In this document: one piece after another, positions 1 to 6,006 of the stretch
Numbering within the stretch: the stretch's first letter is position 1
How the letters are laid out: each line of letters begins with the position of its first letter
Assembly (NCBI GenBank): GCA_002449335.1
Contig: DKDL01000124.1
Coordinates: forward strand, 1-20,307
Source of the DNA: Succinatimonas sp. UBA6849
GTDB lineage: Bacteria > Pseudomonadota > Gammaproteobacteria > Enterobacterales > Succinivibrionaceae
Direction of reading: 5' to 3'
DNA length: 20,307 nt
Position numbers and translations under genes: made by a program
Notes under the pieces: generated by a model
Told to the model about the DNA's origin: nothing
The model's database searches: none
The model's input: the letters and a program-made list of their open reading frames with translations, nothing else

Positions 1-770
1 TATTTAGCTACTTGAGTTGCAAGTTTTATGCACTCTTTCTTCTTGAAAAGAACATATGAGATAACTACTCCAATCTCATAGAGAATGATAATTGGTAAAG
101 CTAACATTAGCTGTGAGGTAATGTCAGGTGGAGTGAGGATAGCTGCAATTAAAAAGGCTATTACGATTAAGTAACGACGAAACTTTTTGAGTTTTGTTGG
201 AGTTACAACATTAAGTGCACTTAATAAAATGACCGCAACTGGTACTTCAAAGGTGATTCCAAATGCTAAGAACATGTGCAGTACGAAACTTATATAAGAG
301 TCGATATCTGGCGCAAAAGAGATAGATTCAGGTGAGAATGAAGCTATAAACTTAAATAAAAAGCCAAAGACTATAAAGTAGCAATAGGCAATGCCTAAAA
401 CAAACATGAATACTGAAGAAATAATAAAAGGGATCACTACTTTCTTTTCATGTTTGTACAAACCAGGGGAGAAGAACTCCCAAATCTGAAATAGAGTAAA
501 AGGAAAACTGATACAAAAAGAGCAGAACAGCAGTACTTTTAAAGGTCCCATTACAGGTGCAATTACACTTACAGAGAGTAACTGAGTGCCTTGAGGTAAT
601 GATCTTAATAATGGCTTTGATAAATAATCAAACAGTAATTGCATGAAAGGAGCCAGTTCTACAGTGCAGACTATAATGCCTATAACAATCAGCATGAGCC
701 TTTTTCTTAACTCTAAAAGGTGCGCTGTTACAGTCATACTTTGAAGTTTTTCTGTGGTAGCATCTTTCAT
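1..770 (-). CDS. tatC: Sec-independent translocase subunit TatC (3' end at window edge)
   Basis: Polytopic inner-membrane core of the twin-arginine translocase; with TatB it binds the RR signal peptide of folded substrates. Reading from ATG at 770 gives 256 uninterrupted residues. The N-terminal HLLELRKRL (about 17-25) and SPGLYKHEKK (about 101-110) match E. coli TatC, including the Glu of KHE that contacts the signal peptide. Further matches are PxxFQIWEFF, FGITFEVPVA and the late LTPPDITSQ. Several hydrophobic spans fit the six-helix fold. An AGGTGA ribosome site lies 6 bases before the start. The next codon begins TA at the window edge, so the stop (TAA or TAG) is probably the very next base out; 256 residues is close to the usual 250-260. 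It follows tatB after 70 bases in a tatABC operon. Confidence 0.96.
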   Translation of the reverse strand, partial: MKDATTEKLQSMTVTAHLLELRKRLMLIVIGIIVCTVELAPFMQLLFDYLSKPLLRSLPQGTQLLSVSVIAPVMGPLKVLLFCSFCISFPFTLFQIWEFFSPGLYKHEKKVVIPFIISSVFMFVLGIAYCYFIVFGFLFKFIASFSPESISFAPDIDSYISFVLHMFLAFGITFEVPVAVILLSALNVVTPTKLKKFRRYLIVIAFLIAAILTPPDITSQLMLALPIIILYEIGVVISYVLFKKKECIKLATQVAK

Positions 771-840
771 ATTAGTCACCTTTATAAAGTTGTCTGTAAT
801 ATCGATAACTTATGAGAGTTTAAAGAACTTTCATGTAGAG

Positions 841-1293
841 TTACCTTGCAACTCTTTCTTTTAGTAGTGCAATTTCCTGTTCAAGCTTTTCAATTCTTAA
901 GATTAAATCAGTATCTGACTTTTTCTGATTACGATCTGATTTATTGAGATCTGACTTAGAAGTATCTTCATCCTGAGTTGTTGACTTATCAGATGGTGTT
1001 TCTTTAAAGTCATCAGCAGTAACAGTCCATTGCCTTTTACCATGAGCTGTGCTTTTTGAAGGAACTGGAGATAGCCTGTTTACAACCTCATGAAAGTCAT
1101 TTTCTTTGATTGAAGAGACTCCCTGTCTTATCTCATCTATCTGTAACTGAGTTTTGACAGAATTTAAGTAGTTCTTGGCTTTAGCAAAGAGCTGACCTAC
1201 GCTGAACATTAGCTTAAAGGTCTTAGCAGGACCTAAAACTAACAGCGCTATAACCACAATGATGATTAGTTCGTCAAAACTTATAAAGTCCAT
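841..1293 (-). CDS. tatB: Sec-independent translocase subunit TatB
   Basis: Single-span membrane protein that partners TatC in the signal-peptide receptor. The N-terminal hydrophobic helix (about 3-20, FDELIIIVVIALLVLGPAK) carries the LGP turn typical of TatB. An amphipathic helix follows (about 22-60), then a Ser/Asp/Lys-rich tail that ends in a predicted coiled coil (about 130-148, IEKLEQEIALLKERV). The length of 150 is within the family range (E. coli 171). The ATG directly abuts the tatA stop (TAAATG), so translational coupling with tatA is likely. The charged tail is low complexity, as in other TatB proteins. TatB rather than a second TatA is chosen because of the LGP motif, the longer helical region and the position between tatA and tatC. 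Confidence 0.94.
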   Translation of the reverse strand: MDFISFDELIIIVVIALLVLGPAKTFKLMFSVGQLFAKAKNYLNSVKTQLQIDEIRQGVSSIKENDFHEVVNRLSPVPSKSTAHGKRQWTVTADDFKETPSDKSTTQDEDTSKSDLNKSDRNQKKSDTDLILRIEKLEQEIALLKERVAR

Positions 1294-1488
1294 TTACTTT
1301 TTCTCAATTGAACTTTCTTTAGCTACAGGTTTGTCTTCAAATTCATCCTTAGCTTCTTTCATGCCTTCTTTAAATCCTTTGATGGCACCACCAAGATCTT
1401 TACCTACATTTTTGAGTTTTGATGTACCAAACACTAAAGCTACAACTACTAAAAGAATAAGCCAATGCCAAATTGATAATGCGCCCAT
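1294..1488 (-). CDS. tatA: Sec-independent translocase subunit TatA
   Basis: Forms the oligomeric membrane element that lets folded proteins cross. The 64 residues comprise a short membrane helix (about 5-20, SIWHWLILLVVVALVFG), the hinge FGTSKL, and the amphipathic helix KNVGKDLGGAIKGFKEGM (about 25-42). The FGTxKLxxxGxDLGxxIKGFK pattern is the TatA/E signature. The C-terminal tail is short and charged. AAGGAG sits 8 bases before the ATG, a strong ribosome site fitting the high TatA stoichiometry. It is the first gene of tatABC. Confidence 0.96.
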   Translation of the reverse strand: MGALSIWHWLILLVVVALVFGTSKLKNVGKDLGGAIKGFKEGMKEAKDEFEDKPVAKESSIEKK

Positions 1489-1527
1489 AGTAAAGCTCCT
1501 TAAGATTAACTAAAGAATGTTTAGTTC

Positions 1528-1556
1528 AGTATCATTTTTTAGTGATGCACTTTCAA
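1528..1556 (-). promoter_or_regulatory. Candidate sigma-70 promoter of tatABC
   Basis: On the minus strand TTGAAA (1556-1551) and GATACT (1533-1528) are separated by 17 bases, about 40 bases before the tatA start. The -35 matches 4 of 6 and the -10 matches 4 of 6 of the consensus. This was found by eye in AT-rich DNA, so a chance match is possible. Confidence 0.35.
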
Positions 1557-1572
1557 CATAATTCAAAGTTAA

Positions 1573-1589
1573 TGTTGCAAATGGCAACA
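1573..1589. repeat. Inverted repeat upstream of tatA
   Basis: TGTTGC and GCAACA form perfect 6-base arms around AAATG, just upstream of the candidate tat promoter. A second small dyad, GTGCA-AATA-TGCAC, lies at 1625-1638. Either could be an operator. The rest of the 320-base gap (1489-1808) shows no coding sequence that I can support. Confidence 0.4.
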
Positions 1590-1744
1590 CGATGGAGCAG
1601 TTTTAAACTCAAAGATTGATGTTGGTGCAAATATGCACTAATCAGGAACTCTATACAATGTGGGGATTAAAAGAAAACAGTTGCCTGATTTAAATTTCAT
1701 GAAAAGTTCTGATTGTATAAATGTAGGTGGGGCTCAGAGAAGTA

Positions 1745-1780
1745 TTTTGACAGCAGAAATAGTAAGTTCTGCTGTCAAAA
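1745..1780. repeat. 14-bp perfect inverted repeat downstream of prmA
   Basis: Arms 1745-1758 (TTTTGACAGCAGAA) and 1767-1780 pair perfectly around the 8-base loop ATAGTAAG, starting 29 bases after the prmA stop. The position suits a transcript 3' end, but neither strand has a U-run after the stem: the arms begin TTTT and end AAAA. It may be a stabilising or processed 3' hairpin, a rho-dependent end, or a protein site, rather than a canonical intrinsic terminator. Confidence 0.6.
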
Positions 1781-1808
1781 GTAATAAGAGGAAAAGCTTG
1801 AGTTAGTA

Positions 1809-2696
1809 CTACTTTCTAGTACCAGTTAACAGTGCCCACCCATCAAGATCTTTAACCTTGTTCATCACAAAGTCTTTTGAATAAGCATCAATCACAGACT
1901 GTGACTGCTCTGTTAAGATACCTGATAGTGCTAAGAGACCACCTGACTCTGTAAGGGATGCAATGATAGGCTCAAGCTCAGCTAAAGGACCTGCAAGGAT
2001 GTTAGCAACAGTTACAGGTGATTTTGGTAGATTTAATTCTTTATCTGTACCCATTACAAGCTGTAACTTTTCAGCTACACCATTTCTTTGAGCATTCTCT
2101 TTAGATGCAATTAAAGCCTGTTCATCGATATCAACACCAATTGCGTTCTTAGCTCCAAGTTTTAGTGCTGCAATTCCTAAAATACCAGAACCGCAACCAT
2201 AATCTAAAACTTGTTTATCTTTTAAATCTAAAGAGTCTAGGTAACCTAAACATAAAGCTGTAGTAGGATGAGTACCAGTACCAAAGGCAAGACCTGGATC
2301 TAACATGACAACTACGCTGTCTTTTTCATCAACGCTAAGCCATGAAGGGCAGATCCACAATCTTTTGCCAAACTTTAATGGTTTGAACTGATCCATCCAA
2401 GCTCTGATCCAGTTCTTATCCTCAAGGTGAGTTGCAGCCATTGGGATATGATCACCTAATAGAGCTCTTAGCTTATCTAAGATAGGTTTAGGATCAGTGC
2501 CTTGTGCTAAAAGACCTGTTACCTCAGTATTTGGCCATAGTCTTCTCTCACCAGGTCTTGGCTCAAGAATAGGAGAGTCTTCAGCATCGGTGTAACTTAC
2601 AGCAAGAGCACCAAAGCTTTCTAATAGTTCAGCAATGGTATCTGCTGACTGATTGGTGGTACGAAGTTTAATTTGTATCCAGTCTGTATCACTCAC
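1809..2696 (-). CDS. prmA: Ribosomal protein L11 methyltransferase PrmA
   Basis: SAM-dependent cytosolic enzyme that trimethylates ribosomal protein L11. The 295 residues match E. coli PrmA (293) along the length. The N-terminal L11-recognition domain starts WIQIKLRTT. LEDKNWIRAWMDQFKPLKFG lies at about 91-110 and MLDPGLAFGTGTHPTT at about 131-146. The SAM motif I is DYGCGSGILGIAALKLG (about 165-181), and NILAGPL (about 232-238) is the family catalytic-loop signature. The start is GTG at 2696, preceded by AAGGAG. That GTG overlaps the stop of the upstream gene by four bases (GTGA), which implies translational coupling. In E. coli prmA sits with dusB-fis; that neighbourhood is absent here. Confidence 0.97.
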   Translation of the reverse strand: MSDTDWIQIKLRTTNQSADTIAELLESFGALAVSYTDAEDSPILEPRPGERRLWPNTEVTGLLAQGTDPKPILDKLRALLGDHIPMAATHLEDKNWIRAWMDQFKPLKFGKRLWICPSWLSVDEKDSVVVMLDPGLAFGTGTHPTTALCLGYLDSLDLKDKQVLDYGCGSGILGIAALKLGAKNAIGVDIDEQALIASKENAQRNGVAEKLQLVMGTDKELNLPKSPVTVANILAGPLAELEPIIASLTESGGLLALSGILTEQSQSVIDAYSKDFVMNKVKDLDGWALLTGTRK

Positions 2697-4117
2697 TTTT
2701 TGTCTCCTTCTTGCGCTTTTACATAGCCTTCAAAATTAAATGGTTCTGATAGAGAAACTTCATTCTGGGTATAGTTAGCTGAATCTGACACGATGTTGTG
2801 CAAGCGTACGTAGATTACATTTGTCATGCTTCCCAGATCAAGTTTTATATTATTGATTGAACGAATAAAGGTAACTCTTTTAGAACCTAACTTACCTAAT
2901 TCCCTTGAAGTAATGAGCTTGTAGTTAAAGACCTTGATAATAAGCTCATTACCTAATTTTGAGACAGCTTCAATGTTACTCTTGCCACCGATATTCTTTA
3001 AAAGGGCAATGAGCAGTAACTCAGGATTTTCAATCTCATCAATTGAGTGTCCTCCTGTAAAGGAACGTCTTTTGAATTTGTTCTTTAAGTAATTAACTGT
3101 ACCTATCTTGGTTAAGAGTACCTGCATGATGGCAGGCAGAATTACCGAGATTAGCATCAGGGCATAGTGACTTGTGGATAACTGAAAGAAAGCTAAATTC
3201 TTTAGCACGAGATCAGGTTGATAGAGCATAAAGAAGTTTGTAAATGTGGATAAATCTAAATACAAACTTAAAAAGAACAGCAGAACAGAGGAAATGCACA
3301 GGACAATTAACGTACCTGGATAGAAGAACATTAAGATTGAAAGTTCAACTGAGATACATGATCCTATCTTGGAGGTAAGACAGGTGATCATAGCTAAAAA
3401 GACTAAGAACAGACGGTTATAGGATTTAGCAAAGTAAGCTCTTACCATGATAAGAGTTGGCAGTACAAAGAGATTTGTAAGCAGAATGCTGTTTAACATG
3501 GCATGGATAGTATCGCTCTCAGTCTGCAAGCTTACTAATGAATTTAGTAATGAGCTAAATCCTAATGTCAGCATGATTTCGTAGATAGGTACAAACAGAC
3601 ATGACAAGAATGAATCTACGAAAACTGAGGTAAAGGTAATTAGAATTGAGTGCTCGATGTTTTTAATAACCACAACGAAGCTTAACAGCACTAGTGCTGG
3701 TACAAAGAGGACTCCTAAAATCTTAATTAAGGTTGCTCCAATACTTGATCTTTCAGCCTCCTGATCAAGATCATTTGAAGGCAGTAAGAACATGGTTGAT
3801 GCAAGTGATGAGATCACCCATGCTGTAGGCTGAGAGAACAGATGTGGGTAGAAGGTAATGGAGATACCACACAAAAGTGAGTAGTTAAGACCTACTGCAA
3901 ATAACTGATAAAAGCGGTTAAAAGTTGGAATTAGACAGGCTACTGCAATTGCAAAAAAGCCTGGCAGCATAGTTCTGCAAAGTTCTAACAGAATGTTCTG
4001 AATGGTAAAGTCGATACCAATTGGAATTCTTTTATCAAGCGCAAATGAAGCAATAGCGAGCAGTCCTAATGGGAACAGAAGTAATAAGCTTCGCTGCTGA
4101 TAATTTGCGTTATTCAT
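2693..4117 (-). CDS. Degenerate PTS glucose/GlcNAc-class EIIC-EIIB-like membrane protein lacking catalytic residues
   Basis: 474 residues: about ten hydrophobic spans (about 10-340) followed by a soluble C-terminal domain (about 364-442). The soluble part, from PELLLIALLKNIGGKSNIEA to LGKLGSKRVTFI and beyond, follows the PTS EIIB fold of the glucose family (compare xxLVAAFGGKENI...LKKLGAAGV). The membrane part has GFSSLLNS (186-193) where active EIIC has GLHHxLNS, and SCISVELSILMF (253-264) where EIIC has GITEPIEFSFMF. So the paired His become Ser-Ser, the GITEP Glu becomes Ser, and the IIB phosphorylation Cys aligns with Leu388. These alignments were made by eye from memory of the family. 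Sugar phosphorylation is therefore unlikely. The frame is intact, which argues for a retained sensory or structural role, though early decay is possible. It overlaps prmA by 4 bases. Confidence 0.7.
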   Translation of the reverse strand: MNNANYQQRSLLLLFPLGLLAIASFALDKRIPIGIDFTIQNILLELCRTMLPGFFAIAVACLIPTFNRFYQLFAVGLNYSLLCGISITFYPHLFSQPTAWVISSLASTMFLLPSNDLDQEAERSSIGATLIKILGVLFVPALVLLSFVVVIKNIEHSILITFTSVFVDSFLSCLFVPIYEIMLTLGFSSLLNSLVSLQTESDTIHAMLNSILLTNLFVLPTLIMVRAYFAKSYNRLFLVFLAMITCLTSKIGSCISVELSILMFFYPGTLIVLCISSVLLFFLSLYLDLSTFTNFFMLYQPDLVLKNLAFFQLSTSHYALMLISVILPAIMQVLLTKIGTVNYLKNKFKRRSFTGGHSIDEIENPELLLIALLKNIGGKSNIEAVSKLGNELIIKVFNYKLITSRELGKLGSKRVTFIRSINNIKLDLGSMTNVIYVRLHNIVSDSANYTQNEVSLSEPFNFEGYVKAQEGDKK

Positions 4118-4213
4118 AAATAAAGAAACCTAAAAGTAAATTCAGTTTTCTTATTTTACCAAATTTTACGCATCAAGCTTGAGTTTAGATTTCACTTTAA
4201 TACAGCCACAAGT

Positions 4214-4227
4214 CTAGTATTTACTAG
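4214..4227. repeat. Palindrome CTAGTA-TT-TACTAG in a divergent promoter region
   Basis: Perfect 6-base arms separated by TT, placed between two divergent genes and abutting the candidate -35 of the HTH gene. The size and place suit an operator for a dimeric regulator. Autoregulation by the HTH protein is inference only. Confidence 0.45.
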
Positions 4228-4256
4228 TTTAATAATCTTACATAGTGTGCTATAAA
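4228..4256 (+). promoter_or_regulatory. Candidate promoter of the HTH gene
   Basis: TTTAAT (4228-4233) and TATAAA (4251-4256) are separated by 17 bases, about 32 bases before the start codon at 4289. The -10 is good (5 of 6) and the -35 is poor (3 of 6). Confidence 0.4.
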
Positions 4257-4288
4257 ACTTCTGTATTTATCGTAAAACTTGAGTAGCT

Positions 4289-4723
4289 ATGAAACGTCAA
4301 ATCTATATTGATCCTAATCCTGAAGAGAAATCTGACAATGCCTTTGAGAAGGTTACAAAGTACCACGAAGATGTCTTCAAAAAGTTAGAGCATGTAGGTA
4401 TTACTTTTTCTTATAAAAAGTACTTTTGCATCAACTTTGATGAGGATGTCTACAACTCAGTGGTCTTAAGAGGAGCTGGACGCAAAAAGGTAGCTGCTGT
4501 CTCTGAAGAGGGCCATCCTGTAAAGTGTGCTGAAGTTGTACAGATGATGCAAACCATGACCGATTACGAGATCATGGATAAACTCAAGATGAAGAAAGCT
4601 ACTTATTACCGTCATAAAAAAGCCATGCTCGAATCTAACTGGTATAAGGATCATGGTCGTAATCTTGAGCTCAATGATCCTAATATCACCGACTATATCA
4701 TTGAGGTAAGTCCCGTTTTTTAG
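4289..4723 (+). CDS. Hypothetical protein with resolvase-type helix-turn-helix
   Basis: 144 residues that I do not recognise as a named family. The N-terminal half (about 1-60) is charged and mixed alpha/beta in look. From about residue 62 the order GAGRKK, then EVVQMMQ, TDYEIMDKLKMKKATYYRHKKAM (about 91-113) reads as a basic arm plus helix-turn-helix of the resolvase/Hin type, without any recombinase catalytic domain. A stand-alone DNA-binding regulator or adaptor is the likely role. The ribosome site is weak (GAG 6 bases before the ATG). It has its own candidate promoter with a palindrome, is divergent from the PTS-like gene, and is convergent with the membrane-anchored orphan at 4780-5436. 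The stop lies inside a small T-rich tandem repeat. Confidence 0.6.
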   Translation: MKRQIYIDPNPEEKSDNAFEKVTKYHEDVFKKLEHVGITFSYKKYFCINFDEDVYNSVVLRGAGRKKVAAVSEEGHPVKCAEVVQMMQTMTDYEIMDKLKMKKATYYRHKKAMLESNWYKDHGRNLELNDPNITDYIIEVSPVF

Positions 4724-4764
4724 TAGGCACTTTTTTAATGAGCTCTGTTTTTTAATAAGCACAG
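4716..4764. repeat. Three imperfect 15-17 base repeats, each starting T6
   Basis: Units starting at 4716, 4731 and 4748 read TTTTTTAGTAGGCAC, TTTTTTAATGAGCTCTG and TTTTTTAATAAGCACAG. The first unit holds the stop codon of the HTH gene. The T-runs could help transcript termination, but I see no strong stem ahead of them. The region lies between two convergent genes. Confidence 0.6.
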
Positions 4765-4779
4765 TCTTATTTGTCATCC

Positions 4780-5436
4780 TTAATCGCGTGCTGGCTTAAA
4801 CATGATCCAAAAGAAAGCACATAGGAACAGTATTAGGATCACAAGTAAACAAGCAATAAAGATGTTAGAGCCACGCTCTTCATTATGATCTTTAATGTCC
4901 TGTTCACTGATGATGGTTGGATGCTCAAGATCAATATTGAATTTCAGATAAATATCAGGCTTATTGTCGTTTACATCGTCACGAACTGAGAAGTAGTAAC
5001 CTAAAAAGTCCTTTAAGTAGATATGATCTTTTAGATACTTCTTTCTGCACTCCTGCTTATACCTGTTTATCATCATTCTGAAAGTTACAACTTCAGTTTC
5101 ATCAATGCCTGAGTTTTTAACTTTAAATCTGCAATAAGCGGTATTGTCAAAGGTAGACATCCTCTTTTCATCTTCCTGCACTTTCTTTTGTGCCTCAGCA
5201 TCTTTTCTTTCTCGTTCTTCTTTTTCACGATCACTTTTTGCCATCTGACTCATCACTATATACGTGCCAATGGCACCTGCCATAGTCGAGGATGCCTTCT
5301 TACTAGAATCAGTCTTTACCATTTCTGTTTGAGGTAAGGAGAAGTTTAAAAGATCAGCTTTGGCTTTATTCCCTGTGATTGCAATGGCAGCGGCAATGGC
5401 TAAAGCTCCAAATATGTAATATTTAAGATTTTCCAT
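4780..5436 (-). CDS. Orphan exported membrane-anchored protein
   Basis: 218 residues, not recognised. An N-terminal hydrophobic segment (about 5-22) followed by GNKAKA|D looks like a signal peptide with an AxA site, or an uncleaved anchor. Next comes a Lys/Glu-rich, likely coiled-coil stretch (about 65-92, KSDREKEERERKDAEAQKK). A soluble domain of about 95-185 contains two cysteines (AYCRF, QECRK) that could pair. A clear C-terminal membrane helix (about 191-211, NIFIACLLVILILFLCAFFWI) ends in a short basic tail. An in-frame GTG lies 12 bases upstream at 5448, but GGTGA sits 8 bases before the ATG at 5436, so the ATG is preferred. Convergent with the HTH gene. Function unknown. Confidence 0.7.
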   Translation of the reverse strand: MENLKYYIFGALAIAAAIAITGNKAKADLLNFSLPQTEMVKTDSSKKASSTMAGAIGTYIVMSQMAKSDREKEERERKDAEAQKKVQEDEKRMSTFDNTAYCRFKVKNSGIDETEVVTFRMMINRYKQECRKKYLKDHIYLKDFLGYYFSVRDDVNDNKPDIYLKFNIDLEHPTIISEQDIKDHNEERGSNIFIACLLVILILFLCAFFWIMFKPARD

Positions 5437-6006
5437 AATGATCTTCACCCTTATTTAAAATAATTCAAAATTATTAAAATTTCTTATAATCAGATCATAA
5501 TTAAAAATGATACAAAATCAAGTAAACAATTAAAAAATTCTGAAAAATCTTCAGATGTGCCACTGTACGGAGATAAGAATCGTACAACGTCACAAAAAGG
5601 GGATATGGATAATGAGACAATACTTTTAAAAATTTGGAATATAATTAAGAAATATATAATCTATTTAATTGAATATTAAGAATATTGCTTTATATGTAAA
5701 GCTATTTTGCAAGAATATTGTTATTGGGATACTGAAAAATACTTCGTCTCGTTCAGTAGCACACAAAATTAAATTTAACATAACATCAACTTTTTCTGGG
5801 GTTTTAAAAAAAGTTAAAATATAACAAAATTCGCTTGATGATAGTTTATTATCATCAACTGTAATATTTCACGTCTATAAATGCCTCTTGTCACAAAAAG
5901 AATTTTATTAACTTCACTCTATATAAATTTGACCTCAATACAAATATAATTGAATCACATATCAACATATATCGCTTTGAAAGATACTGAACCTTGGGGA
6001 TCAATC
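5437..6006. other. AT-rich non-coding gap before recJ
   Basis: About 570 bases between the divergent start of the membrane-anchored orphan and the preferred recJ start. It is strongly AT-rich with many in-frame stops on all strands. I see no tRNA-like or other known RNA fold and no protein I can defend. It holds one clear dyad (5835-5858) and must contain the promoters of both flanking genes, which I cannot place with confidence. Confidence 0.5.
5835..5858. repeat. 9-bp inverted repeat upstream of recJ
   Basis: TTGATGATA and TATCATCAA pair perfectly around GTTTAT, about 150 bases before the recJ coding start. No U-run follows on either strand, so an operator or leader hairpin is more likely than a terminator. 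Confidence 0.5.

Noticed and set aside
1259..1513. Plus-strand open frame across tatA and the tatB start
   Set aside because: Antisense to tatA, which has a clear signature and ribosome site; no family features in the predicted product.
4466..4777. Minus-strand open frame of 103 codons
   Set aside because: Mostly opposite the HTH gene; no ribosome site or domain, and composition typical of an antisense frame.
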